64,000 nt of DNA, from NCBI GenBank assembly GCA_023053575.1, contig JAKZAP010000021.1:9734212-9798211 (forward strand), written 5' to 3'. The notes below the pieces were generated by a model. It ran no database searches, was not told the DNA's origin, and worked only from the letters and a program-made list of their open reading frames with translations. The stretch is from Branchinecta lynchi. Taxonomy: Eukaryota > Arthropoda > Branchiopoda > Anostraca > Branchinectidae. Position numbers and translations under genes: made by a program. This document shows positions 9,817 to 24,800 of this stretch, piece after piece. The stretch's first letter is position 1. Each line of letters starts with the position of its first letter.

Positions 9817-12800
9817 GTAAGTTGAGAAACTGTACTTGCATCTGGTGCTTCTCTCTTGTGGATCAGAAACTTGCGTAGTGATCGAGACTAAGGCAGCGTT
9901 CCAGCGACGTATTATTAGTCACGATCGTTACTATTCTTGTTATTATTGCCGCTCCAGAGCCCGCCGTAATAAATAAATTGGCTCCTCCCACTTATTATTT
10001 TCGTTCCACGACTGTTATGATCGTTACTATTTACTTATGATGGTCGCGAGCATCATAACTGATAATAACAGTCGGTTCTGCAGGAACTCCAAAGTGATGA
10101 CTATGTTCGCGTAGTTATTATTTTTGTTCCAGAGAGCGTGATAACTACCACAATACGGCGATCGCCCCTCCTCTTATCATCGTAACTTGTAATAACTTAA
10201 CTGGAACGCTACCTAAGAGCTTGGTCAAAGTTCACCTTCCAGATTTTCCTTCCGTATTGATGTGGAACCAACAAACAATAAAACGACATGTAACTAAAAC
10301 AAGAGCTACGAGCTCATATGGCACTTGATATGAGTAGGTGGTACCTAAAAGTAGACAAGAAACCGAAATACCCCGCCGTCTAAAAATGCTGTTCGGACCT
10401 AGAAATACGATATCTTTCACCTTCCAGATTTTCCTTCCGAATTCCAGATATCCGTTTTCGTCGAGGCGGATCGAGTTTGTGAAGCAAATAAAGCGTTTGG
10501 GAAGTTCTTGTTGGTATTGACTAAACTTCGTCCGTTTTATCCACAATTCGTGACCGTTGCGTTCCACTTTTGATACACGCCATTAAGGTGCGGAGCCAGG
10601 GACTCGCTACGCTCGTCGGATCTCGAGTCATGTGTATAAATACTTCTTGAGCCCAAGATGACGGAGACACAGAAATTCAAACAACGCCGAAAACGCTGAT
10701 TGCAGGTCGTTTCTTCCCCAACGTTGTCCCTGACGAGGACACTTGCCAAGAAGGACCGAAATATTGGTGCCAAAGCATCGTAGCTAACGTATCCGTTTTA
10801 GGCGTTGTTTGAGTCATGGGTGTAATTTTTGATTTTAAAATAAGTATCCGCGTCTTATCCAAGTATAAGGTCCTTAATAGGCCTGCAAAGTTTCATTGTT
10901 CTTAGAATAACTGGCGATAACTATCGTAACTGGCGATCACCGGAATTCCGGGAAACACCCTCCGACTCCCCCACAGAGCCCCGATACGATCTGGTTCTGC
11001 CAATTACGTATCTAAGGCTAATGCTTGTTCTTCTCACCAGGTTCCATCCCAATCCCTCAACTCTAAGCGTTTCACGAAATTTCTGTTCCCACCCTCCAGT
11101 CCCCCCCCCCCCCAAAACAAACCCACCCACAAATATCTGATTCGACCAAGACTTGACACGGAACAGCTGAGACGATAGTTCTTTCCACTTGCCAAGTTTC
11201 ATTCAATTCCGATCACCGTTAGACGGACCGACGGACGGACCGACATTGCGATCGCTATATGGCACTTGACCAGAGGGCAAGTGCCATAACCAGAAGAACG
11301 ATGTGTATTGAAATACCTGCAGATAAAATAAATAACGAAAGAGAAAATGTCCGTGTTAAAAGTGTATATGTACAAATCTGTGTATATTTACAATTCTGAG
11401 TTCTGTGTATATTTACAATTCTGAGTTCTGTGTATATTTACAATTTACTGCTTCGCTGTACAATTATTCGCCTAGGAAAGCGCAGAAGTTTTTACCCAGA
11501 AATCGACCAATTCCAAAAATCCGTCAGTAATTAACAAGCACTCCCATAAACTCTTCCACAGAACTGGCCACTGCGAACAGGATTCATGCGCGATTCGCGA
11601 AATTGGCCACGGCCTTGTGCCATATAACGATCGGTCCCTCTGTCTGTCTGTCGGTCGGGCCGGGTTTTGCTAGTGCGAACAGGATTCATGCGCGATTTGC
11701 GAAATTGAATACTTAGACACTTCGAGTGGAGGGATCGGGGTGGGAAGCTCGAGCACAAGTCCTAGATACATCATTGACATAATCAAACCCGATTCGGCAC
11801 TGCGGGTTGAGTTGGGTGGGTGGATTTCCGGTGATCCCGCGAGTTCGGCACTTCCGGTGATCCCGCGAGCCGGGTTTTGCTAGTTCGGGCACTTCCACAT
11901 AAGCTATTGACGATGAAACTTTTCAGGCGTGTCATTGACCCCAAATGATTAAGTTGGAATTGTCAGTTCCCCCATCCGAGTATCGTGGGGGAAGTGGAGG
12001 GAGGGGGAATCCGGAATCTTGAGGTATGTGTTACTTTTGAACGAAGGTGACCGGATCTTAATGAAACTTGATATTTGGAAGGACATCGTGTCGCAGACGA
12101 CACACTTAAAATCCGGACCAGATCCGGTGACTGGAGGGGGAACAGAAACCTTGGGAAACACTTAGAGTGGAGGGATCGGGGTGGGAAGCTCAAGCACAAG
12201 TCCTAGATACACCATTGACATAATCAAACCGGATTCGGGCACTGCGGGATAAGCTAGGGAGGGGGGGGGGGGATTTCCGGTAATCCGCGAGTTCGTCACT
12301 TCCTGGTGTACTAGGACGACGAAACTAGGCTGGCGTGTCAGGGACTCGAACAAACTGACTCGAGGATAGTCGTTGGCATGATCAGATTATCGTAGGGAGA
12401 GTGGAGGGATAAGGAATCCGGAATCTAGTGGCAGTCATAACTTTTGAAATGGCGATCCGATTTGAATCAAACTTGGCAAGTGGAAAAGGTGCCGTCTCAG
12501 ATGTTCCGTGTCAGGTCCGGACCGTATCCGATACTTGGGGGGGGGGTGATTGGGGGCAACTGAATTTACATAAAACGCTTAGCGTCGAGGGTTCGGAATG
12601 GAATTTGGAGGGAAGAACAGGAATAAGCCCTAGATACGTTCTTGACAGAACCAGAGGAGTTAGAGGGGGTTTCCCAGAATTCGCAGGCATATCAGTGACC
12701 CGACCGACAAGACTTTGGGACCTGACACTATGCCAAAGGACAATTTCCGTTCCCGGATCCGACCATTTTTGGGGGAGTTAAGGAAGTGAAATCCGGAAAT

Positions 12801-15800
12801 TACTGACTTCCGTAGGTTGCGAAGGGGTAGTCCGATTCGACTGATTTTGTTGATTAGAACTAACGACCTAGATATGCAAAACATGACTCCGAACCACATA
12901 CGGCAATGGTTGGAGTACTTGGAGGGAGGGGAGGGGGGGGAGGTCTGAATTTTTGTGGCATGCACAAAAACCAAACGAATGGGCCGAATGGGATGCAAGT
13001 CGGACAGTACCCATTTTATGCGGCCTAGTATATTATTTGGCGTCCGAACCGGATCCGGCCACGATAGGAGCAGGAGGAAGCAGATACCGGAAATATGCAG
13101 ATATGCCCCACCCCGATTTGAGTCAAACTTAAACGACAAGAAGTGGAGATGTCAGTGATACGACTTTTATGAGTGCTAGTCGTATTTGGCCAAAGTGGGG
13201 GCAGTTGGAGGGGGGGGGCTCGTGTAGTGATTTGAATGAAACTTGGAAAGTAGAGAGACGATGTTCCACAGATGACATATTTTAGGGCCCGGACCGGATC
13301 TGACCACAGGGGGGGGGGGGGGGACGAACGAAAATATTCGAGTGAAACTTTATAGCCAGTAAGAAAAGAAGCTTTAAAAGATCTTTTTATGCGTCTGGAA
13401 ACTAGGGTGACATTTGCCCTAGATGAACCGAAGCGATGCCGGAAATGTCCAGAGTCGAGTGAAACTACGTATGCGATCCTAGTCCGGTCCGGGGGGTTGA
13501 AGGAGGTATTTTGTGACGTTCTCATCTGCTTTCTAGTACCACCTACTCGTCACAAGTGCCATATGAGCTCGTAGCTCTTGTTCTTTCGAAAACTGTTGCC
13601 TTTCTACTTGATATCTGTATTTGACCATTATAGGTGGTTTACCCTGATCCCTCAAAGACTGTGTGTTTTGAATGTGTGTTTCCGCGGTCGTTTGTTTGCC
13701 CCACAATTATCTTTTTCTGACGAACAGAGTAAATTCAAGTCCAAATAAGAAAATATTTGAAATTAATGTGTGGCACACAACTCTATTTGAGTGACAAACA
13801 CTCAGAAATGTGTGGCACACGTATATGCCATGCAGAAATGCTTGAAGTGATTATTTCCGACTTTACTGATATGTGTTTTGGTCTACAGTTCAATAGCCCG
13901 TCAGGATAACAGATTAAACTCTGATGCAAAAAAAATTTACGTGGTACGGTAGATTGTCAATTTGGTCTAGACTTCAAAACGAAAAACATGTTCTGTCTGT
14001 AATCGATCACCGTAGTGATCAGTTACGCTTCCCCAGTTTGCTAAAGTCAGATATCGTGAATGACTGGTACTTCAGGTCATTGACCATTGCTTGTCAAGAT
14101 TCATGCTACGTTCTTCTTACGAAAAGTACGGTGAACACCATAAAACGTCAGCTGTTGCCAGAAATCATTAAGTGTGCAAAAACCCGTTGTTTGCAAGTGT
14201 GAATTAGGTTACTTGGTCTCTGGGTTCTTCGCGAAAAATTAGCAAGAGTTCGTTAGCTGAGAGGTTAATTAAGTACCTGGGCAATTTGCGATATTTGGCA
14301 CATGTATTCGTTTAAATTAGTGACATCTGTGTTGTGACTGTGCCCCATCTGCCGTGCATAAGGGCAAGAGTCAGGCCCGTATCCAGGAATTTATTTGGGG
14401 GGGGGGGGGGGGGTTGCCTTTCTGATTTTTTGTTGCCTGCGGGTCCGATAAAAAAAAAGACATAGATCAGAGGGAATAGCCTATACAAATGATTATTTTT
14501 GTATGTTTCGGGGGGGGGGGGCACTTCGCACTGCATAGTGTTTCTGCTCAGATGTTCTGAGATAGTTGATTACTATACAAGTAAGCTATGCTTATGGAAA
14601 ATTGCATACGTCTTTGGTTGTTTTTTAGCCTTTTTCTGTGCCCCGCACCTTGGATGACAATCATGACAAAGTGTGCACAACCGCACTGTGAGAAGTTTCA
14701 TAAAAGATCGTTTAACACTTTCAAGAATAACACCTTTTCACTTGGAAATAAAGTCTTATGACCAATTAAGTTTACACTATTTCGTGCCTAGATCTCCAAC
14801 AACACCTTCAATTGGTAAAACTACTAACGGGAACGAAAGAAACGTAACAGATTACATCCCAAAGTGTTATCTATTGAAACCGCGCATCCTTCTGTTGTCG
14901 TTATGTAACTTCTGACTGTGTAGTATTTTTACCTATTGAAGGTGTTGTTGGAGATCTAGGCACGAAATAGTATAAACTTAATTGGTCATAACACTTTATT
15001 TCTAAGTGAAAAGGTGTTGTTCTTGAAAGTGTTATGCGCAGTCTGTTACGAAACTTCTGACAGTGCGGTTTTCGAATGACAGCTCCCGGCAAACAACGAT
15101 ACGTAAAGAGAAGAAATCGTAGCAAGCGGGATAATCGGTATATTGCTAATAGGGGAAACAGGATCCATAAATGATGTGGACAATCTCGGGGACGAGAATA
15201 GATGAAAATAATACTGATTGAGAACGAATTTACTATCATAAATATGACGTGTCCTTTAAAGGTCATCTTAAGGTTTTGTGTAAAAATTTCCAAAACACAT
15301 CCATAATCGATATTACGGAGATGTTTTCCGGATGTTCATGTTGTTGTGCCTGTTAAGAAAGGAGTAAGACAGGGGTCGGTCGTTTCGCCTCAACTATTCA
15401 ACAATGCTGTAATAGAACCTCAAAGTAATGTAAAGCCGGCTTGTATTATTCGTGGAATTGACGTTAGTCTTGTATGTTACGGGGATGACGTTCTAAACCC
15501 CAGTCGCACAGTTACTCGTCTTGAAGAAAATTTGATACGTTAAGTGATGAGTACAGCAGCGTAGGGATGAAATTTAACCCTGAAAAATCACAAGTTTTTC
15601 TTTTTAATTGGAGAACTAGCCCTGATATAACTGTACGGCTGGGAAGTTCGGATGTCAGACCAGCAGATTCGCTGATTTATCTTGGTCTACCGATCGGGAG
15701 GTGTATCAGAGAGACCAGAGCACTGTTGTTAAACATATTCGCAAAAAGATTGCTGCAGCTTATGGTTCCATTGTAGCGAATAATTTGCGTTTCAACCGTC

Positions 15801-18800
15801 TTATTCTCGCCACGATTTGTGGCCCTGCCTCACATTTTATCCATCGCACCTTTCTGGCTAATGTTAACTAACACTGATACAAAAGAAATTCGCTCTATTT
15901 ATTTTTGTTCCTGCAAATTTCTCGCCGGACAAAAAGTTCACCCGGAATCCGGCGAAAACCGGAAAACTTGTGAAAAGTAAAAGTTTAATATGAAGTTCAT
16001 TAGAGGTTCGATTGAGGGGCAAGGAGAGGTGCTGAGTCCGAATATAAAATGTATTATCTCGCTGGACAATTAGTTCGGCCGGAATCCGGCCAAAACCGGA
16101 GAATTCGTTGAAAGTAAAAGTTGTATTTAAGTTTGATAAGATGTTCGATTTGCGGGTAAAAAGACATGCTGAATTCGCATATGACAGTCATTTTCTCACT
16201 ACTCGCATAGATCGCTCGGAATCCGGCTGAAACCGGAAAATTTCTTAAAAGTAATATTTTAATCTGAAGTAGATTAGAGGTTGGATGTAGGGGTAAGGAG
16301 ACATGCTGAACTCGTTTTTGAGGTTTAGTTTTTTGCCAGACAAGTAGTTTGTCATTAATCCGGCCGAAACCGGATGTTGAACAAAAGTAAGGAAGGAAGG
16401 AGATACGACGTAGGGTATAGGGTAAACCATATGCTGAATCCGTTTCTGAATATTTGACAGTGCAAAACGGATATCTGAATATATCTGAACTTGTTGAAAT
16501 TCAGCTGGCATACCCGGTTTCCTCTTTCAAATACGAAATTGGTCTTCTCCGATTATTACCGTTGGCCTTAGCCTGTTTGTAAATTTTAAAAGTAAAAATG
16601 TTTAAGAAATCTGTTGAAGACCGAATGTCTACAAGACCGAGTTGTCGGAAGCAGATTTTAAAATGTTGGTATCCCATCGAAATCTTTGGTCTTGCTATGA
16701 CACTTGTTCACCTGGTACGCGCAGCGGCGAAGAGGGAAGTAGGCGGGTATCACCTGAACCTCTAGCTCCGCTCGGTTTTATCGGGGTATCCATAGTCGCT
16801 GCATGGGACCAAAGAAGGATGTTCTATTAGACTATTTGTTCTTGATTGTAGGTACGCTCGGATGAATGTATTGGAGGAGGAATTAGTAGCCTCTTCTGAT
16901 TTTTTGCTAGATTTTCGGTCGTTCTTGTATCCGGCAACTATAATGTACTTTATTTCCTTGCTTGTATTATACACGCTAGCACTGGATCCTCATTCACGCA
17001 AATAACATATGACAATTACATAAGTAGACATTACATCTAAACGTACGACTTGAAAATATAATTTTGACTCAGCTAGGATTAAAATATTCGGTAAAATAGG
17101 GTACAAAATATTTCAGGTAACTGAGGTAACGATCTGTCGAGTTTATGGAAGGTCTTTCTAGTCGCTGGGAATCAGCGTCCCTCTGTGTCTGTCGCGTATT
17201 AGTCCTGCTATTTGCTGTAGTCTCAAAGTCAGGCAGAATGGCACGATGAGCATGTGATGCCAGACACTTGCTCCCGAACGTTATTGTCAGTTGATGTTTT
17301 TTGTTGAACTGTTTTTTCGGAGAATTCGGGCAAAGTGTTTCGGTGTAGTTCGGACGCTAGTATTTGTTTGCCACATCTCATAGTTTTGTTTTTGCTATTT
17401 TTTCTCCTTCCAGACGACAGTTGGTTGAACGTGACTCCAGACCAGCTGGATGCCTTGATGGCTGAAAAAGTCAAGCGCGGAGTTTCAGAAAGCCAGGATC
17501 CGTCTGAAGAATTAGCGGCTTTCATGGAGAAAGTGTCAAGCTACGAAGGTGTGGAGCTCGGAAAGTGAGTAGAAACTCCAAACTGGGGGCCTTGAGGGCA
17601 AATTGAGAAACAGATCTCCTGTATGATGTCCAGGCCCGTATCCAGGAATTTTTTTTGTTGGGGGGGGGGGGGGGGGGGGGGGGGTTGCCTGCTGGTCGGA
17701 CAAAAAAGTACAAAAAACACATGGCAACCCCCTACCCCCCCCCCCCCCCCTCCTAGATACGGCCTTGATGATGTCATTCAGGCAGTGTAAATCCGTTAAA
17801 TAGCTTGTGGTAATAATCGATGACCTCTAAAATAGTTCTCACGCCTCACGTTGATCATATTATCCGTAAAACAAACTATCTAATTAAATTTCCTCTCTAC
17901 CCTCAAATCTTTCGGTTTGGGTACTAAATACCTCTTCTATTATTTAAAACTTATATCCGTCCTCATTTAATATATGCCTCCTCGGTTTGACATTCTTTTC
18001 TTTCTGCAGAGCTTTCCGATCGCCTGGAAAATGTCCAAAAGTGAGCAGTGAAATCATTCTGGGTATCCGTGTTTATTTTTCATATATTTGTTATGGCCTT
18101 TAGCTCTTAGTGTAAATAAATCTTATCCTATCTTATCTTATCAGAGGCTCTCATTAAACTGAAGGTTCCTAAATTAACTGACCGCAGAAGTACTCTTTCA
18201 AAAAAATTTGGAGCAAGATAGTGTGTTGTCCCCAGATTCAGTTCAATTTCAATTCAGTTCACTTCAGTTTATTTTCAAAAATTCCCTCACGGACGAAGCC
18301 GAGTTCCAGATAATTCTCGTGCACATTCGCCCAATGGCGGCTCCTGTTTTTTCATTCCGGTGCACGAGCCCTGTTCTAGTAGTCGTTTCTTCGCTTAGCC
18401 GCGTTTTAAGCAGCGCCCTTGTTCTTTAGTACTTATTTTCATGAGAACCAATTACTCGAAACGGGAATACAGGACCCCTGCTCTTTGGCTCGCAATAGTG
18501 GATTGTTCCAAGGAACACTCCACTAAAAACCAAAGATGTACAGATTTTTCTGTATTATTTTGTAAAAGCCCTATAAAAGTGAACGGTAAACATTTTTCTC
18601 TTTTGGATTGGCAATTATAGCGCTTCTAACGGTATCTACGACCGGAAAGACTACTGCAATTACTACTCCTTATTACTACTAACTTGCCATATTTTTGTTT
18701 TTTAGCTTTTTTTTCATTAATCGTCTATTCTGAAGTTTTAGCAATTTTTTAGCTGTCAGCCTTGTTTTTCTTATCATTTTTGCGCGTCAACTCGGATGTT

Positions 18801-21800
18801 TCCAGTCCTAGGCTACCTTATCTGCTAAGACCGCCGAATTGGAAAAGGACGAATTAATGTCTGGAGATTGGGCAAGGTTTGAAAGAACGAGAAGAGAACT
18901 TATTTGAAAAGGAAAACAGGAAAACGCCGAAGTTGACTTTTTCGTCGACCTAAAAATACTCGCTTAGCCTAAAAGCTTGTTCCACCCTACTTACAGTAGT
19001 TACTACGCATGACGACACGAATATTGGCTTCTATGGGGCTTCAAGCCTGGAACGTATTTTTCTGTTTTCGCCAATATATCACTCCACGGGATAATCCAGC
19101 CAATCACGTTATAGAGATCCGTAGTTACCACGCTTATTACGCTCTCTAGCATGGTAAGCAAATACTTACTATTAGTTACTATTTGGAGAAGGTTGGAACC
19201 ATCAGCTTAGTAACTTTTCTTTAGGTTGGAACGGAAATAGTAACTAATAGTTACTATTGTTAGAAGGGTGGAACTCGCTCTAATAGGTGGAAAACACTTT
19301 TCCTAAATGCGTCATTAATAAATTTAAAATAGATCACTAAATTATAAGAGAAACAAAGTTACTAGGGTATGGTTGCTCATTTATTACAGAGCTTGACAAA
19401 ATACGGAATAAAGGTCTTTCTGTACCTTTCATGTGTTTGAGCAGTTAAAGTTAACTTTCGTTCTTTTGGCGATTTCTACTTGGAAAGCATGGAAACTTTG
19501 GTAAACTTTCGGACTAGGCTGGTGCCACTTCTCCTTTAAGTTAAATTTGTATTTAGCGGCAAGCCTCCCATTCCGCCTGCTCGACGAAAATCATCCTCTC
19601 TTCGAAAAAGCTCCCTGTTGGCCCCTCCCTCCAGAAAAGTCTCGTCGCAGTCCGTTGGCTCAACGGGATCGAACATCTCAATGCTAACGGATAAAATGGG
19701 ATTTGATGCCGATGGATTTGCAGCAGCCATGCAGAATATCTTAGGTAAGTCTTAAATGACCTGTCTTACCTATAATACTAACACACTTACTTCCGTAATC
19801 GCTTCCTCCATTCTTGAACCCCGGAGATCTGGTACATTCTAACCCGCCTAACAGAACCTAACTGATTTTCGCACGTCTTGTTTTCTATCTACACTGTAAA
19901 AAAAAATCTTGCAGTATTTGCTATTGGGATTAATCTTCTCTTTATTGAGATAAAATTATCCCTAATTCGGCTTAAGTTTATCCCAATAGAGATAAGATTA
20001 ATCCCAGTAGCAAATACTGCATCCTTATTCGGAGAAACTTTTTAGAGTGTACCTACGGTTGTTTAAGAGAAGTTTACGCATCGGACAAATCGTTTATGTA
20101 ACTTCTTAGTAGAAAAAGTCAGAAAAAACGTTACTTGGAAGGGGCGTCGCTAGGGGGGGAGGTACCACTCCCCCCCCCCCCCCCCTCCCTCTCGAAGAAA
20201 GAAAAAAGCTAAAGTGGGCGCCCGCAGAGCGCAAGACCATGAAAGTTGAGCGAAAGTGGGAGCGCCCGACCACACAACTTCAGCTAAACTGGGCGCTCAC
20301 CCAGGAAAGCTAAACGGGGGGCTGTCAGTGCGCCCAGGAAAGTCAGCAAGGCTAGTTCAAGGTTACCTAGAAATTTGGCTAACATCCATCTTGAAGATAG
20401 GCGGTTCTGTGCTCTCTGGCCTTGAGACTCTCATTCTCAGTCGTATGTTGCGACCTTGCCAGATGACATAAAGAGGCTGGCTATCTCTAGTCTTTCGGAT
20501 ACGAAGAGACTTTTTAATCATGTTTTGTCAGAATGAGAAGTAGTCAGATTTGAGCTTCCAAGATCCACAAAAGACAAGTCAAATCATGAATTTCACCCTG
20601 CAGCGCTCAGTTTTAACCCAAATTTTAACACGATTTGTTATGTACCAGTATCTCTCGATTCAAGTAAAAATCAGGCTGATTTTGCTTGTGGTGTACATTT
20701 TCAAGAATTTGTTAATCTTTTTGTTTTACAAAAATTTGTATTTTGTATTTTGATTATTTGTATTTTAACAGAAAAGAGGAATTTTCCTCCAGTGCGCGAC
20801 GCTAAAACTAAATCGGCTTCGTGAGCAATGAGAGAAGATGTAATGACGGGCATTATTATCGCAACACGTCATTTGATTTGTAGGCGGTTTTTAACTGTAT
20901 TTTCACAACATGTCTGCTCTGTTTCAATTTTTTCTTCTGGATGATCAGTCCTTCCTTTTCGGAAATGATCCGAACTGAAGCAAATTATCAACCTCCAGCT
21001 AAACGTCTCACATGTATCTGGATTCGCCGTGAACTAAGACAGTCTGGCAGATTCGTGCTAAGGGGCCCCTACTTTCATTTGTGATCCGGAAGACCGGTTC
21101 GTACCGGATTCCACAAAATTTGTGTGCGGTGGGTAGGCTGTATTTATTGAAAGGCCGCGTGATTTCATTCGGGTTTTAGGCTTGGCTTTCGAGGCTTGGG
21201 CCACAATAAAAGCTAGATTTTGAAAAAGCCATAGCTTACTTTAACATTTCGCCTGCGGCACTCAGTTTCACTCTGTGGGAAATACAGTCATCAGAAGCTG
21301 CTGCAGGTCGGGCTATTGCGGAAGTGAATTCCTCTTATTAGGAATGACATTCACCTTAACGTTACAGATAGCTTTAATGTTTCTTTAAATTTGTACAGTT
21401 TTCCGCATGTGGTGCTGTGTTTCTTGGCTATTGTTTATAACTGGTATTAATCTTGATAATTGAGGGACATCTGCCAGTCGTGTATTTTAAGGTGGTCACA
21501 TCCCGCGCCCAAGCCCTTCAAATCGCCCTGAGCTTGGAAATACGATTAGGTTTCTTCAGTCTTCAACGCTTGCAGTTATCACAAGTCTTATTATTACATA
21601 TGTGACGAAAAGCTGAAACGGGTAGGGGTGCCGGCAAGCCCCGTGCCCCCCCCCCCCCTCGAGTTTCGGCTAGCGACGCCCCTGACCACAAGGGTTATGT
21701 GTCCCCAAGGTCGTCACTATACGGGGAGGGGGGGGGGGGGGACTCCCCCCCCCCCCAAAGGTCTTGAGAAAGTACTTTCGTCGGGCGAAGCGCCGGCAAA

Positions 21801-24800
21801 CACAGAAGAAATAAAATTTTGTATGCTTTTGTCAGGCATCGGTCGACTCGTCGGCACATCGGGTTCTTTTTATACTCAAGAAATGAAATCCTGCAAACAT
21901 TTAATAAGCTTTTATTCCGCCAAAAAGACGAGTTTAAAAAAATAGATCGACAGCAACTAAACATCGGCATCATAAACACAATCATAACAAACCACTTTGT
22001 AACTAGTAAACAAAATCTATCTCGAATAAAAAAACTAACGTAAATAATCTTTTCACTGAACTTTTAAAAGTTCACTTTCAGCGTGTAATCTTAACAGAAA
22101 CTAAAATATTTAATAATAACTATACTTGAGCAAGATGGTGGTCGAGTTCCTGATACCGGGCAGAAAGCTTATCTTCCTTACTTCTCGCAACAACAATAGG
22201 GTCTTTCAGATTTAGCTCTCGCATCATTCTTGTATTAGACTCAAATCTGTTAAATTTGCAGAGCCACTTACCAAACTTAAAGAAAGTAACTCGAAGGTGT
22301 GTTATATCTGAAATTCTAAAATAATTAAAAACTGAACTAGCAACTAGAACTTGGGGGAGGGCAACCGTATTAAAGATCCTAGCAAGAGTTCGTCGTGTTA
22401 AAAATTCTCGTAGGCAAACAACCCGACCGAAACTAGCGCATATCCGGTTTTCTATAGTCTTGACGATTTGTGGGCAAAACACTGAAGAATTCGAATTCTG
22501 CTTGATTTTGTCATGCCTCGGTGGTCTCGTCGGCACATCGGGTTCTTTTTATACATAAGAAATCCAGAAGAAATAAATTCTTTATGTTTTTGTCGTCCGT
22601 CGGTTGACTCGTTGGCACACAGGGTTCTTTTTATACGCAAGAAATGAAATCCTGCAAACATTTGTCGGTAAAAGCACGGAAGAAATCGAATTTGAATGCT
22701 TTTGTCGCGCCTCGGTATTCTCGTCGGCACATGGCTTTGTCGGGCGTCGGTATTGTCGTAGGCACATCAGGTTCTTTTTACACAAACACGAAATTCTGTA
22801 AATTCTTATCCGGCGCATGCGAAAAGTTCAAGTCTCGTCGGTACATCGTACAACGTAAAGATTAAAGTTCTTTACTGTCTTGCCTGGCAAAACACAAATG
22901 AAATTGAATTCTGAATGCTTTTCGGCGTCGGTATTCTTGTCGGCACGTCGCGCCTTTTTATACGTAAGAAATCAAATTCTGCAAAGATTTGTCGGGCGCA
23001 AACTTTTCCGGAAATTTCGCCGGCGTTGCTTAGTTCAACTTGTTCTGGGTACAGTCGTTGGAAGTTTCACTTTTTAGTGGAAGTTGGAACGAAAAGCCGA
23101 GTTGAATTTGTGTTGAATTTGTCTTAGTACAGTCGTGCGGAAGCTTCGCTTTTTACCGAAAGCTAAAATAAAAAGCCGAACATATGATCTTTAATATACC
23201 AGAATATACCAAGGGAATAATCTCAACTGATGTATTACAGTTAGTTCACACACAAGTTTTGCCTGCGCCGCATTGTGTAGTATTCTTTATTTGAAAGAAC
23301 GGTGTTGCATTTAGTTGGCGTTTTAGGATTGAAATTCGTGGGGGTCTGAAACACGTTAAAAGCTAGAACTTGTATGGTAGGTATTGCTAAATTATTCCGG
23401 AAAAAAGGCAGATTTAAAAAATTTCGCATGCGGCGTTTAGTTTACTTGTTCTTGATACAGTCGTTGGTAGCTTCGTTTTTTAGCGAAAGCTAAGATGAAA
23501 AGCCAAAGCATGTGTACTTAAAATACGAAATTACACCAGAGGAATAATCTCAACTGATGCATTACAGTTAGTTTTAGCCCGGTTCTATTCTTTGCTGGCG
23601 GGAAATGTAATGTTTTTGTCTGCACATTTTTCAGTCCGTCGACACAAACCGGACGTCCCCCCCCCCCCCCCGCAAAGGTAAAAGGCTAGTGACGCCCCTG
23701 TGTGTCCCTAAGCCCCTGCGACTTCAACAAACAACGCAATCGTGGCCCTAACCAGTGCGATTTAATATAGAAATAATCACACGTGGATTTTAACTTTAAC
23801 ATTGTCATTTGGTACTAATCGTATTGGTATTCATTTGGTACTAATCGTTAACTTTTCGAAATGTGAATATCTTTGTGTTAGTGCTTTATCTTCTGGTGCG
23901 CTTATGACGCTGTCCGGGTGACTGATTTTTATGGCACTTGAGCTTACTCAAGTGTCATATAGCGATGGTAATGTCTGTCTGTCTGTCGGTCTGTCACGCA
24001 TTTTGTTAGTTTGGGCACTTCCACATGACCTAGGACGATAAAACTTGGCACACATATCAGGGACCCAACCGGACTAACTTGAAAATAATCACTTCCCCGA
24101 TCAGACCATCAATGGGGGAGTGGCAAGATGGGGAATCCGGAAATTGGTAACATTCATAACTGTGGAACGGATAATCGGGCGTGCATTAAACTTGACAGGT
24201 ATCAAGAAGAAGTGTCTTGGATGTTCATTGTCAAATTCGGATCGGATCCGGTGGGGGGGGGGGGGACTGCAGGGGACACCCGAAATCTCTTGAAACGCTT
24301 TTTCTAGTTTTTGTCAAACCCCTACCCCTTTCTTCACACTAGTATAGCTCTGCGCCTGGATGAGTCATTTTTGCTTAAATTCGTTCGGAGAGAGCTAGAG
24401 CAATCGAAGGTCGAAGGGGTTGGTATAGTATGTTGTTGAACCTTAGTAGGGGTTGATATAGATTAGGGGGTGCTAGGATTATGAAACTTGGCAGGCATAT
24501 CAGGGACCCGACCAAACCAACCTGGAAATAATCAGTTTCCCCGTCCGACCATCTGGGCGGGAGTGGAGGATGGGGGAATCTGGACAATTGAGTAGTGTGT
24601 AACTTTCGAATGGGTGATCGGATTGAGATGAAACTTAATACCTGAATAAATGACATATCTCTGGTGTTCCATTTCAAGACCGAACTGGATCCGACAGCTA
24701 TGGAGGAGTGGGGGGGGGGGGGGGACCGGAAATCCCGGGAAACGGTTAGAATGGAGGGATCGGAGTGAAACTTGCTGGAAATAATAAGCATCTGCTCCAG

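Noticed and set aside
13924..14202. 92-codon plus-strand open frame in an ECD intron
   Set aside because: No motif, no splice context in phase with neighbouring ECD exons, no repeat of it elsewhere in the window.
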